From Petrosia ficiformis (lineage: Eukaryota; Porifera; Demospongiae; Haplosclerida; Petrosiidae), in the NCBI GenBank assembly GCA_947044365.1, contig OX345639.1, positions 5,189,944 to 5,253,943 on the forward strand: a stretch of 64,000 nucleotides of DNA, written 5' to 3'. Below, piece by piece: positions 1 to 11,533 of the stretch. The translations under genes and the position numbers were made by a program. The notes under the pieces were generated by a model. The model was given only the letters and a program-made list of their open reading frames with translations. It was not told the origin of the DNA and searched no databases. The first letter of the stretch is position 1; each line of letters starts with the position of its first letter.

Positions 1-2303
1 TTGATGTCAAAAGTGAAACAAATCCGATAAATATAGCATATACTAACGTTCATCTCGACTTTCATATGGATTTAGGATATTATCAGTCTCCTCCTGGACT
101 GCAGGCTCTACACTGTCTAAGGTACATAGTCTCATTCCCAGACTCCCTTGATGTAGTCTAGGAATAGGATTAGATGCTGGATTCATACATTTTTATTACA
201 TGCAGGAATGATTCTTGTATTGAAGGAGGGGAAAGCATTCTTTTAGATAGTTATGCTGTTGTAAAAGAATTGAGAAAAACACATCCACAACAATTTGAAA
301 CACTCACAAGAATTCCAGCAACATTCCAAAAGATACATTTTGAAAGGTGACTACGAATTAGTATGAAACTATGCAGATTTCAGTAGAATAAAAACAGTGG
401 TGTGGAAACAGTCAGTTGACTGCCTGATATTTTGACCTATTTTCACCACTCTTGTCCTGTTCCATATATAATTGTATACAGTTGAGTGTTCTTATCGGAC
501 AATGTCCCATATGACTGGCTGTTTCCGTACCAGTTGAAAAACCTAATTACAAGTTAACATGTTTTTTAACACAGAGAGAATCCTGTGGTTATGGTATATA
601 AAAGACCTCATATAGTGTTGGATAGGACTGGAAGGGTATGTAAAACATTCAACTCAACATCTTTAATTCTTTATAACTGCTGACCTTCTAGATTATCAAG
701 ATAAACTGGTCACCTGCTTTTGAAGGACCTCTTGCCATACCTGAAGTATGAGATAGAAGTTTTAATTATTTTAGTCACATGTCTGATAGTCACATGATCC
801 ATACATGTACTTCAAACATGTACATTTGTGAATGTACATGTTTGATCCAGTAATATTAATTTTATTTATTTTGGTCACATGTCTGATAGTCACATGATCA
901 GCATTAATCTATTTTATGTATTTCATACACTTTTAATTCATTTCATGTCTGATATAAGTCAGTCATATTTCAGTCACATGTCTGATAGTCACATGATCTG
1001 GTCATATTTCTCTATAGAATGAAGTTGAGGAATATTACGAAGCTTATACTCTTCTTGATAAAATGTTCAACACATCTCCATTAAAGGTACATATGAACAT
1101 TAGTGTTTGGTATCCCAGATTACTATGAAAAAACTGAATTAGTATTGAAAAGTCGGATAGTGTAATATTCATTGTCACCCCACACAGTATGCTGTGCAGG
1201 GGATTAAGCGGTTGGTTGTGTCAGTCTGTCAGTCATTCAGTTTGTCTGTCATGCAACAAAAATTGGAATTTATAGAATACTTTAAACATCTTCTAAACTC
1301 ATCAGTCAGCTAGAAAATAGTCATATAATAACGTATGCATACCTTGCAGAAGCTAATGCAGTTCACAGTATCCACAATTCCTGGGTTTCTTATTATCAGT
1401 TTAGAAAAGGCCATCATTTTTCAGTCAGTCATGGCCTTCATAATAATAACACATGTTTGGTACTAATGATGAATTAACATGAGCTATACATTATTGGTAC
1501 TAATGATGATTTAACTACTATTATAATGAGCTATGCATTATTGGTACTAATGATGATTTACCTACTATTATAATGAGCTATGCATTATTGGTACTAATGA
1601 TGATTTACCTACTATTATAATGAGCTATGGCAAGGGGTACGTGTTCAGAACATCTTTTATGTTTGTTTTCACCAATCAGCAATTATTTTTGATAACCTAA
1701 CGTTTCGGTAGTTATACAACTACCTTCATTAGTAGTATAATAATACATTCTACTATTTATACTACACTGGATTGCGCAAGACACTCAGGAGCATGCACGA
1801 TGTTAGCATTGAACTATATTTTTATTCTTTTATAATTTTAAGTCTGTGAGTAGCTTGCTTGAAGGGCCAATATTCTTAGTTTTTAAAAAAAATATGCAGA
1901 CAGACAGATGGGCACACACACAAATATATTATACCTTCTGTGTGGCAAGTGTAATATAATGATATTCATTGATGAATAGGGCATAGGGTAAGGAAATGAA
2001 TAAGCATTTATTTACAATCTCTTACAGATCATTCATCGCCTAAACAGTGGAGAAGTGTTAATTTTCAATAATCAGAGAATACTTCACAGTAGACAATCAT
2101 TTGTACCCAATGGAGGAGTGAGGCATTTAAGAGTAATGATGTTATTAATTGCCATTAATAATAACTATTAATGTATTTTTACTTTTCCTCAGGGAGTTTA
2201 TGTTAATATTGATGAGTTTCACAGTAGATTCTCGGTGTTATCAAACCTGCTAGGAAAACAGGTTCCAACCAAACATGTATTTAATGAATCAGCCTACTAC
2301 TAA
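1..2303 (+). CDS. BBOX1: Gamma-butyrobetaine dioxygenase-like protein, 3' part (cut by window start)
   Basis: This is an Fe(II)/2-oxoglutarate dioxygenase of the BBOX1/TMLHE family, which hydroxylates gamma-butyrobetaine (or trimethyllysine) in carnitine synthesis. Exons in consistent phase are <1-121, 206-346, 575-635, 692-745, 1018-1086, 2028-2132 and 2193-2303. The first exon carries the iron-site motif FHMD followed by LGYYQSPPG; the distal His lies in RILHSRQSF; the C-terminal RGVYVNIDEFHSR block is typical of the family. The N-terminal zinc-binding part would lie left of the window. BBOX1 fits slightly better than TMLHE, but substrate cannot be told from sequence. The gene ends only 65 bp before DNPH1 on the same strand. 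Confidence 0.85.
397..535. mobile_element. MITE of the GGTGTGGAAA family, copy 1
   Basis: This is a roughly 140-bp dispersed repeat in a BBOX-like intron. It begins GGTGTGGAAAC and ends in the inverted form GTTTCCGTACC. Related copies with the same internal blocks (CTGACTGCC, GACAATGTCC, TGACTGGC) lie at about 12029-12171 and 34495-34647, each in a different gene. I could not define a target-site duplication. Confidence 0.6.
770..1005. repeat. Local repeat of GTCACATGTCTGATAGTCACATGATC
   Basis: An approximately 25-bp motif (GTCACATGTCTGATAGTCAC then ATGATC) occurs three times inside one intron, near 774, 873 and 973, mixed with other low-complexity sequence. No coding content is seen. Confidence 0.6.
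1485..1628. repeat. Tandem repeat of about 55 bp, around 3 units
   Basis: A unit containing TTGGTACTAATGATGATTTA followed by CCTACTATTATAATGAGCTA is repeated in tandem within the long BBOX-like intron (1087-2027). Nothing else recognisable was found in that intron. Confidence 0.7.
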
Positions 2304-2368
2304 ATGAGATATACCGTATATACTTTATTTTTAAAAACATTAAAAAAATTTTTTTTTGAGCTGAAAGC

Positions 2369-3477
2369 ATGGCATTGAAAATATATTTTGCAGGTAGCAT
2401 TAGAGGTGGTCGCTCAGATGTTGCACTTTATCACAGAATTGTTAAGTTACTTCAAAAGTATGGCACAGTATTAACTGAACATGTTGGTGATTCTGGAATA
2501 GATGAAAAAGGTGTGGTAGTTGCAGAATTAGTACAATAATAATTATTTGTAACAGTGTTTTTAAGTTAATAGCAAGTTTCAAATGGTAGAACTAAATGAC
2601 TAAATGTAGTTAGAATCAAGTCTGAGCAGACTAGTTAGAATCTGAGTAAACAGGTTTTACATGTGAAGTATTTATATTTATAGAAACTCCATAATTACGA
2701 AGTCTGCCAGTAGTTCAAGCTACCAATGTCCCCAAACATTTTGCAAACACACACATATGCACACATGATTATCATACCTTTCTGCCTATGCTTCGCAGCA
2801 AGGGTAATAACTACATATAATTTTGTACAGGAGCACATGAAAAGGTGGTAACACAACTAGTTAAAATTACTCTTGTGGGCTTCAAATTATACATTCTTAA
2901 ATTCCTAGTCATGTTTTTTTTTGTTTTTTTTTTTTAATAGGTGATTCTCATTTGACTGATAAAGAAATATTTGATCGAGACATGGACTGGTTACGTAGTG
3001 CTGATGGTGAGTATAGTCAATGACATACATTTGATATCTCTTTGTTCGTTTATAGTATTGGTTGCCGAGGTAACTCAGCCTTCACTTGGTGTGGGATATG
3101 AAATAGGAAGAGCCTTTGATTTTAAATTGAAGGTATTGTGTTTGTTCAGGCCTGAATCAGGAAGAAGTGAGAAACAGCAATATAATTTATTATTATACAT
3201 TATCATAGCTGAGATTCTAATAAATGACTCATTTGTTACCATTCATGTCGTACGCAGTTTAACTGTAAGGGTAGGGTACCGCTTGTATATATAGTAGTAA
3301 ACAATTTCCAGCTGTATTTTATGTACTTGTGAGATTTGGTAATCCATTTATTTTCATGTTTTAGAACTTTCTGCTCTGATACGTGGAGCTGAAAATGAAA
3401 GCACTTATACTGTAGTGGATTATAAAACTGAAGACATTGATTGTATTATTGATAATTATTTCCAGAAGACAACTTGA
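2369..3477 (+). CDS. DNPH1: 2'-deoxynucleoside 5'-phosphate N-hydrolase 1
   Basis: DNPH1 (RCL) cleaves the glycosidic bond of 5'-monophosphodeoxynucleosides and clears 5-hydroxymethyl-dUMP from the nucleotide pool. Exons are 2369-2510, 2941-3006, 3056-3166 and 3365-3477, all in phase. The N-terminus reads [15 protein letters not shown], the nucleotide-binding start of the family; the middle holds [20 protein letters not shown]; the catalytic Glu lies in [11 protein letters not shown]; and [15 protein letters not shown] precedes a short C-terminal helix. The length, about 143 residues, is normal. The ATG is chosen because it places the SIRGGR motif at the usual position. It is convergent with SAYSD1, with 48 bp between the stop codons. 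Confidence 0.93.
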
Positions 3478-3525
3478 ATAATTATTGTTTCAATATATAT
3501 AATTGTATGGAATATATTATAGCAG

Positions 3526-3999
3526 TTAATGCACTGAACCAGGACCTAATCTTATTTCTCTTTCAAATTGTTCGGCTGTTAAAGTTCCTTCAATTCTTTC
3601 AAAATTTTTGTTAAAAACTGAATAAGCACTTAGTTCTGATGGTTTTCTCCGACTACCTCGTAAAGATGCATAGATAAAATATGGACAGGATACCATAAAG
3701 AAAGCTATACCAAATTCAATCTCTATGAAGAATCCAAGCAACAGCAACCATAATATACACTTCAGGGCAAACATTGACCAGCTAGAAGATGCTTGAACAG
3801 TCAAATTGTCTTTTTGCAAGCTTTGTTGAGGTATTGTATCTCTTACTTCTTCATTGGTGTTATCATTTTCTTTTGTAAATGTTGAAACTTGACTAGATAA
3901 TTCAGTAATAGGTTCATCTGGGTTGGATTGTATTGTTTTAGTTTTCTTTTCACTTCTGTACTTCGCCAATCTCTCTTGAACTTGCTGAAATGAAGACAT
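3526..3999 (-). CDS. SAYSD1: SAYSvFN domain-containing protein 1
   Basis: This is a single-exon 157-residue membrane protein. It has a basic N-terminal coiled segment (QERLAKYRSEKK), a Ser/Thr-rich linker, a hydrophobic stretch at about residues 80-108 (LKCILWLLLLGFFIEIEFG then ...FFMVSCPYFIYASLRG), and the defining SAYSVFN motif followed by FERIEGTLTAEQFEREI. Human SAYSD1 is an ER protein that recognises UFMylated ribosomes during translocon quality control; that function is taken from the family. Stop codons of SAYSD1 and DNPH1 face each other, and the BtaA gene ends 184 bp upstream on the same strand. Confidence 0.95.
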   Translation of the reverse strand: MSSFQQVQERLAKYRSEKKTKTIQSNPDEPITELSSQVSTFTKENDNTNEEVRDTIPQQSLQKDNLTVQASSSWSMFALKCILWLLLLGFFIEIEFGIAFFMVSCPYFIYASLRGSRRKPSELSAYSVFNKNFERIEGTLTAEQFEREIRLGPGSVH

Positions 4000-4182
4000 T
4001 GTTTATGATCCAGCAGCCCTTTTGAAGGTGTGGCCTAGTGCGTATTATAATTATTGTGGCGTTGCGGGCTTGCCGTGTAGCGCCGCAGTAATTACAAATT
4101 CGTGCATTAAAAAGAATTATTATTATTATTACATAACTTTGATAATGTTCAACAGTGTACAGATTTACTACTGCTGTTGTCT

Positions 4183-7100
4183 TTACTTCACTTCATACAC
4201 TCGGAAATCATCGTACCAAAATACACGGTCAATTTGTGCAAGCCTTTCGGACAAATCTCTCAAGTAGTGAAGTTTCCCATCAGGAGAAGGCCTACGAGAA
4301 GCATATAGTTCCCAATAAGCTATCCTACTTCCTGAAGCCATGGATGAACCCAACAAATCAAAGATTACTTCAGCAGCTTTTGCACTAAAATATTCAAATA
4401 TATTTGAAAGGCAGGCCTAAGAATATGAGAAACATATAAATTTTGTATAGATATACATAATTATGAATGCATAGGTGTAGTCTGTAGATCACACCTTTGT
4501 AAACTTTGGAATATCAGGTGAAATTAGAGCATCCTCGACACTGATAGTACGAACAGAGACTCTATTGACAAGACCCTGCAATTATAATTTAAATACACAA
4601 CACAGCTATACACTATCCTATCATCATACACAACAAGACCCTTTGTGTATGTTGGACACTATCAACAATGACAACAAGACTCTATGGTTCCCTGAGAGAT
4701 ATTTAGCCTGAGCAGATTACTGCAATAGTACTTTGTGCATATGAATATAGTGTTGCTATAGTTTGCTACTTTTAGTTATAGTTATAGTATGCCTGGTTTC
4801 TCAAAAGTTTAGTTTAGTTATAGTTTAATTTACTAAAGTTATAATTGTCTTACTAAAAGGGTTTCAACTAACTAAAAGTGTCCATTATTGACCAATTTTC
4901 ATTTTAGTTAGTTATAGTTATTGCAATTTAGTTATAGTTTAGTTAACTAAAAGTCAAAATGCTTTACTAAAAGGGGTTTTAGTTTTAATTATAGTTAACT
5001 AATACAACACTAATATGAATATGTATCCTTAGTGTGAGATAATAGCAAGTGGACACTAAATGAAACAAAAATCTTTGTTAATACTGTTTCTCCTCTGAAT
5101 AGAGAGGGTCAATAGTGTGTAGTATAATATGTAATATTCAAACTAAGCTGTGTAACACAACTAATTGTGATATGATGATAATTATAGTTACTACTTCATA
5201 TAAGAATTGAATACTAGTTCCTTCATCAAAATTGAATCCTCAAATACATAGTTAGAGTATACTCTACAGACCTACCTTTAGTTTCTGAAATCCTTCTTTT
5301 GTCAAGTATGGAGCAGTAAAATGAGGTTTATCAACAGGATCATAACCACGAACTCCTCTAAACCATAAGCTCAGATAGAAGTTGTCAGCCACAGGAATGT
5401 TCCGACAAACACTCAAAAACCGCTCCCACAAAATCTTTCCTAATCCATCAGATGATATATCAATATACTTCTGTTGGACTTGAGAGCGACCTTGTTTTGC
5501 AAGATTATCTTTACTTACATACCAACTATAACAAAAAAATTGAAAACCAAAAAGTTTAATAATGTGAATGCAGACACATACACATCTGCAATCTTCTTCT
5601 TGTATACTCTACCATATAGACTCATCCATATTCCCATGGACTCATCCACATTCCCATGGACTCACCCATATTCCTATACACTCATCTACATTCCCATACA
5701 CTCACCCATATTCCCATACACTAATCTACATTCCCTACACTCACCCATATTCCTATACACTCATTACATTCCCATACACCCACCCATATTCCCATGCACT
5801 CATTACATTCCCATACACTCACCCATATTCCTATACACTCATCTACATTCCCATACACTCACCCATATTCCCATACACCCACCCATATTCCCATACACTC
5901 ATTACATTCCCATACACTCACCCATATACCTATACACTCATCTACATTCCCATGCACTCACCTATATTCCCATACACTCACCTATATTCCCATACACTCA
6001 TCTACATTCCCATACACTCACCCATATTCCATACACTCATCTACATTCCCATACACTCACATTCCTATACACTCATCTACATTCCCATACACTCACCCAT
6101 ATTCCCATACACTCATCTACATTCCCATACACTCACCCATATTCCCATACACTCACCCATATTCCTATACACTCATCTACATTCCCACACACTCATCCAT
6201 ATTCCCATACACTCATCTACATTCCCATACACTCACCCATATTCCCCTACACTCACCCATATTCCTATACACTCATCTACATTCCCATACACTCATCCAT
6301 ATTCCCATACACTCACCCATATTCCTATACACTCATCTACATTCCCATACACTCACCCATATTCCCATACACTCATCTACATTCCCATACACTCACCCAT
6401 ATTCCCTATATACTTATATTCACAAGCAAAACCTGTTCCTTTTAAATATTCATTAGCATCTCATGTTATCTCAGCTTATGATTTCTATTGATTGTAAAAT
6501 TGGTCATTATACCTTATTCTAGCTCCAAGTTCATCCAATGGCATCTCTTCAATGCATTTTTTTTGCTCTTCCAGAGAAGAAGATGAGAAGAAACGATCAA
6601 CTAGATCAGGACTCAGTGAGTCAGGCAAATGTAATCGTAAATTAAGAATATATTTCTCTAGTCTTCCAGACCAGCTAATACCTGCTTCAACAATAGGTAG
6701 ATTATTCATCCAAAATTCCTTTAAAAAATGTCGAAGAGTTGATTTATTTTCCATAATGAAAACATACTTAATATCTTTTTTATGAATAAGAAAAATTTCA
6801 ACCCCAAGGCCTTAGCCTTAACTCAGTGTTCTGCCCAGACTATGTAGAGCGGTGGTCATATTCCAACTTGCATTTAGTACTGTTTATCCAGTATATACTT
6901 AATTCTGTCTCAGTAGCCTATATGTGTATTAGGTGGTTAGTGGCAGTTAAATTTTCTGAGAGGTGGTTTATAGATCTCAGAGGCAACTAGTGGCAACCAG
7001 TGTGGGCAGAACTCATTAGCTGCCTTTGGCTCAAAACATTTTTATTTAAAAAGAATATTCTAAAACGTTCAGCAGTTATGGAAACAAAAATAGATAAACT

Positions 7101-8660
7101 CTACGAAATTGATTTAATGTTGCTATTAGTTTATAATATGTTATAGTTAATAAGTGTAGTCAGATATTATTGAATCTATGAACATACCTTAGCATAAACT
7201 GGAAGATGAGGTTGTATCTTTTCAAAAATTGACAACCTTTATGAGAAAACAAAATTGATCAAACGTGACTGACAAAATCTGGCCTGTACAACCAGTTAGA
7301 ATAACAAGTTATTAGGCTAAAAGCTGACTCTTTCTGATGTATGAAAATATTAATTAATATTCTACCTTTTGTCAGATGGCATTTCTCCTAAAAGCTGGAG
7401 GAATTCATTGTAATCATCCAGACATTTAATAGCTGTCAGCTTCAATTCCAGAAGTGCATTCTGAGCTTCACTGATGTCAACAGAAACTAAACAAAAATTG
7501 ATTATTGAATTGCTTATGCATGACAGACGAATGGATGCCTTTTGGCCTATGAGTGATCCCATAAGAGGAGATTGCACAGTATTGTAAATAGAAATATAAA
7601 TAGACAGAGCTATATCATTTAACCCCTTGTGCATATGCTGTGCAGTGTAACAAAGTGTGTCTCATGTTCTCAATATGACTTACAAATGAGGAGGTTGCAC
7701 AGTATTGTAAATAGAAATATAAATAGACAGAAGCTATCATTTAACCCCTTGCACATACGCTATGCAGTGTAACAAAGTGTGTCTCATGCTCTCAATATGA
7801 CTTACAAATGAGGAGGTTGCACAGTATTGTAAATAGAAATATAAATAGACAGAAGCTATCATTTAACCCCTTGTGCATACGCTGTGCAGTGTAACAAAGT
7901 GTGTCTCATGTTCTCAATATGACTTACAAATGAGGAGGTTGCACGGTATTGTAAATAGAAATATAAATAGACAGAAGCTATCATTTAACCCCTTGCACAT
8001 ACGCTATGCAGTGTAACAAAGTGTGTCTCATGCTCTCAATATGACTTACAAATGAGGAGGTTGCACAGTATTGTAAATAAAAATATAAATAGACAGAAGC
8101 TATCATTTAACCCCTTGTGCATACGCTGTGCAGTGTAACAAAGTGTGTCTCACGCTCTCAGTATGACTTACAAATTTGCTTTGGTTCCTTTAGCAACATG
8201 TTGAGTACATTATCACCTGAACTGTATAATTGGCATAGCATAATAATAATTATAATAATAATAATTATTAATTATGTAATGTTTCAACATTCCAGTGACG
8301 GGTCAAGCAAAATTCATGAAATAATTAAACTCAAATGCACAATAGATAATAATTATTATAATTTGAGGACCTAGCTAGGAGAGGCCTGTTCTTGGTCAGG
8401 CTCTTACCTACATTGAATTGTGTGTTAAATAAACCTTGTATCCATCTTAATATTATTATCGGAATAAGATACAAGTATAAATACACCTAGAAAGATTAGA
8501 GCTCTTGAAATAATTATCGTCCAAATTATTATAATTATAGTGACACACTTGAAAGTTGTAAATTATAAAAGAACAAAAAAATATTTGCAATTGTAGATAA
8601 TCGTGCACAGCAACCCTATGTATAACATGTGTATAATACTTATTACAATTTATACATAGT

Positions 8661-8693
<33 letters not shown>

Positions 8694-9181
8694 CTGTGGA
8701 CATAATGCATTAGCTTACCTGGTAACTGATAGTATAACATCATCATGATTAATATCAAGTCCCTGACACAAAATTCTGTGGTCTTCCCAAACTCTACTAT
8801 AACGAATTATACTCATGTCTAATTGCTGGGCAATCTGATCTTGCTGTACTTCAGACCCTAATTATATATACACATAATTAATACCATAGAAACAAGTATG
8901 TATATTGCTGTACTTCAGACCCTAATTGTGTATACACACGTACATATTATATTGCTGTACTTCAGACCCTAATTGTGTGTATATATATATATGTATGTAC
9001 ATATACACAGTTAAGTTAACATATCAAAACTATTAAACATTATGAATGTACTCTGAAGTGACTACATAGTATTATACATAATTATGCATCTACATACACA
9101 GATATTTAATTTTATACTACATGCATGCTATTAATTACAGTATTTTTGGTGGTCTGGAACGTCCTCGTTACTTCTCTCCAT
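4183..9181 (-). CDS. BtaA-like (DUF3419) SAM:diacylglycerol 3-amino-3-carboxypropyltransferase
   Basis: This family transfers the aminocarboxypropyl group of SAM to diacylglycerol, the first step of DGTS betaine-lipid synthesis. Nine exons (5' to 3'): 9139-9181, 8719-8857, 8172-8221, 7366-7486, 7188-7236, 6513-6766, 5276-5525, 4495-4575, 4183-4416. All phases agree; the sum is 1221 nt, giving 406 residues, normal for standalone BtaA. Hallmarks in order: IIRYSRVWEDHRIL; the SAM loop VILSVTSSGDNVLNML; VDISEAQNALLELKL; ERFLSVCRNIPVADNFYLS; VRTISVEDAL; LSNIFEYFSAKAAEV; SGSRIAYWELYASRRP. No BtaB methyltransferase domain is fused, unlike algal BTA1. Introns show it is a nuclear gene, not bacterial contamination. 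The exact acceptor of the 6513-6766 exon is the least certain junction. Activity is inferred from the family. Confidence 0.9.
4745..5005. repeat. TTAGTTATAGTT/AACTAAAA dispersed repeat
   Basis: AT-rich interspersed repeat built from TTTTAGTTATAGTT and its complement AACTAAAA, with internal blocks such as ATGCCTGGTTTCTC and TACTAAAAGGGG. Related stretches occur near 11200-11330, 14280-14410, 20510-20775, 33780-34010, 38440-39228, 50895-50945 and 52300-52440, always in introns. Confidence 0.65.
5625..6410. repeat. 20-bp minisatellite (CTCATCTACATTCCCATACA variants)
   Basis: About forty units of a 20-bp motif alternate between CTCATCTACATTCCCATACA and CTCACCCATATTCCTATACA, with a few shorter units. 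It fills the intron between BtaA exons 5276-5525 and 6513-6766. All three + frames are open through it only because the unit lacks stop codons in that orientation; the long Thr/His/Ser/Pro ORFs there are not genes. Confidence 0.9.
7571..8175. repeat. 122-bp tandem repeat, five units, running into a splice donor
   Basis: The block beginning TTGCACAGTATTGTAAATAG recurs at 7572, 7695, 7817, 7939 and 8061, so the period is 122-123 bp. Each full unit contains ATGACTTACAAAT, the reverse complement of the real 5' splice site (ATTTGTAAGTCAT) of BtaA exon 8172-8221. The last unit ends exactly at that exon border. The array is intronic. Confidence 0.9.
8661..8692. repeat. (GT)n microsatellite
   Basis: A run of GT dinucleotides in the BtaA intron just downstream of exon 8719-8857. 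Confidence 0.9.
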
Positions 9182-9270
9182 GGCCCTTGTCTTATCAGGA
9201 GCCCATAAAACTCTGTGTCCTGATATGCAATTGGAGTGGGAGGGGCTGCCTGCACCCTGCTGATTAAAAC
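9182..9270. promoter_or_regulatory. Shared divergent promoter region between the BtaA-like gene and GLO1
   Basis: Only 89 bp separate the two proposed start codons. The stretch contains GGGAGGGGCTGCC and CCTGATATGCAATTGG; no TATA box is evident. That it is one bidirectional promoter is inferred from the spacing; the 5' UTRs must overlap it. Confidence 0.55.
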
Positions 9271-11533
9271 ATGGCAGAACAGCTAGAACTACCTTGCCCT
9301 GATTATCTGAAGTACTGTGTTGAGCCTGATCCGTCTTGCAATGACTTTATTATGCAACAAACTATGATGAGGATAAAAGATCCAAAAAGATCCCTGAAGT
9401 TTTATACAGAAGTTTTAGGGATGAGGTAAAACTGTGGGCAGTATTGAGTGTTGTTATATCAACAATGTGAAGTGAATGAATGATGGGTGGAGCCAAGTAA
9501 TAAGAATGACATCTTGATATCAAATACTTTGAGTGGGCGAGTCAACCCTAGGGTCTTGGGAGAGTCATTTACCACGTCCACCTGAGGGTGCTGTTCTTAT
9601 TACTTCGTCCGATACAAGGGAGTAAGAATGAATGTATGAACATGTAAGACCTGGTCTTGTTAGTTCAATAACGAAAGGTATGTATGTGCTCATCAATGCA
9701 TATTTGTTTATTTTCAGCAGAGATTTACACTCATTGCTTGCCATTGAAATGTATGGGTTTACGTAATAGCATCCACCCATCATTTCAATTGCAAGTGATG
9801 AGTGTAAATCTCTGAAAATAAACAAATATGCATTGATGAGCACATACCTTTTGTTATTGAAACTAACAAGACCTTTTGATGGCCAGACAACATCACTGAA
9901 ATAGAAAACTGGGAAGTAGCTATATAAACTGCAAGATCAGTGTAGAAGTTGGAAAATTAGTTGATAGATATGTGAGATTTCACTACTGTTAACACAAGCT
10001 AAGAATATAATATGTCCATTTTATTTTACTTTATTAGGTTACTGAAACGCCTGGATTTCCCTAGTATGAAGTTTACTCTGTATTTCATGGGTTATGAGAA
10101 AAAGGAGGATATTCCTTCAGATGAGACAGAGAGAACAAGATGGATGTTTACTCGTAAAGCAACTATAGAACTGACTCAGTAAGTGTTAAACTGTACAAGC
10201 TTACCACTAGAGCTATGAACTGGTTATTATTAACTGGTTAATTAACAGTTTTTCAATCACTAGTTATATAAAGAAATCAATAACATACCATATACCCCTA
10301 AATTTTCTTGGGCTATAAATTTCGCATTTTTTGTCAAAACTGATGGACCATAAAAATTTTATTCGAGAAAATAATAGTCACGTCTGCCACACATGACCAT
10401 ATTTGGTGAACACAAAACTTTTATCACAAAATAGTTGAATATCGTCAAAACGAGAAAATTTTTACCCAGAAAATTGGGGGCTGTATGGTAATTTAGAAAC
10501 CAGTTCTTTGCCAAGAACTGGTTAGAAAAAAATGTCACTCAGTTTCACAGAGTTGATTTGCTCATAATAATAATTATTATAATTATTTGCTAATATTTGT
10601 AATGAAGTTGATGTATATTAATGAATGGTTTGCTTTTCTTACATCTAGTAACTGGGGCACAGAAGATGACCCTAACTGTCAGTATCATAATGGAAATTCA
10701 GATCCCAGGGGATTTGGTATGTTATTATGACAAGTCCATCCTGTAATGATATGACACACATTCATCCATTTATCTATCCATCCATATATAATAATAAATA
10801 ATATAATAATAGTATATATATTATAATTATATGAACCAGTTCTTAATTTTTATTATTATCCAGGTCATATTGGTATTGCTGTTCCTGATGTGTATGCAGC
10901 ATGCGAAAGGTTTGAAAAATTTGGTACAGAATTTGTGAAGAAACCTGACGCTGGTAATAAGACTATGTAATGATCAGAATCGTTCCTCTATGCTAATGAA
11001 TATCTACACATATGTACACACACTAGTGTGAGACTATGTAATGATCAGAATACGTTCCTCTATGCTAATGAATATCTACACATATGTACACACACTAGTG
11101 TGATATTAATGAGACTATGTAATAATCAGAATACGTTCCTCTATGCTAATGAATATCTACACATATGTACACACATTAGTGTGATATTAATGTCTACATT
11201 TAGTTATACTATGCCTAGTTTCTCAGAATTTAGTGATTTTAATTCAGTCTGTAATTTATAATTACAGTTTAGTTATAGTTTAGGTATACCAAAAACAAGT
11301 CTTTTTCAAGTAATTTTAGTTAACTAAAACAACACTAGCACAGTGCATATACAGTTTATACACATATGTATATAACTTATTAGTAATAATTATATCTTTC
11401 AGTTAACACTAGCACACAGAGACATAATTATTGTTATTATAATCTTTTAGGTAAGATGAAAGGACTGGCATTTGTTAAAGATCCTGATGGATACTGGATT
11501 GAAATTCTCAATCCAAACAATTTGGCCAAATGA
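9271..11533 (+). CDS. GLO1: Glyoxalase I (lactoylglutathione lyase)
   Basis: GLO1 converts the methylglyoxal-glutathione hemithioacetal to S-lactoylglutathione in the cytosol. Five exons: 9271-9425, 10038-10178, 10649-10716, 10864-10953, 11451-11533; total 537 nt, 178 residues, close to the usual 184. The four metal ligands of eukaryotic GLO1 are all visible: Gln in [11 protein letters not shown], Glu in IELTHNWGTE, His in [12 protein letters not shown] and Glu in [10 protein letters not shown]. The start ATG fits the family N-terminus. It is divergent from the BtaA-like gene. Confidence is high because every splice phase closes and active-site residues are intact. Confidence 0.97.
9650..9875. 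mobile_element. Palindromic MITE in GLO1 intron 1
   Basis: Two arms of roughly 90 bp (starting AGACCTGGTCTTGTTAG, ending in its inverse) fold around a centre near 9762. Each arm contains TGCTCATCAATGCATATTTG and AGAGATTTACACTCAT. A partial relative (TTTCAATTGCAAGTGATGAG) lies near 22480-22580. The ORF overlapping it on the minus strand is a by-product. Confidence 0.7.

Noticed and set aside
5625..6410. Regular short repeats considered as a CRISPR array
   Set aside because: Units are contiguous without unique spacers, and the context is eukaryotic; it is a minisatellite.
5474..6491. Three overlapping long + strand ORFs rich in His, Thr, Pro, Ser and Ile (220-323 residues)
   Set aside because: They are translations of a 20-bp minisatellite that is open in all three frames; the region is an intron of the BtaA-like gene and carries no conserved protein feature.
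4183..9181. Idea that the BtaA-like sequence is bacterial contamination or a recent bacterial transfer
   Set aside because: It has eight GT-AG introns in consistent phase, local base composition and animal genes immediately on both sides, so it is a settled nuclear gene. Ancient transfer cannot be excluded.
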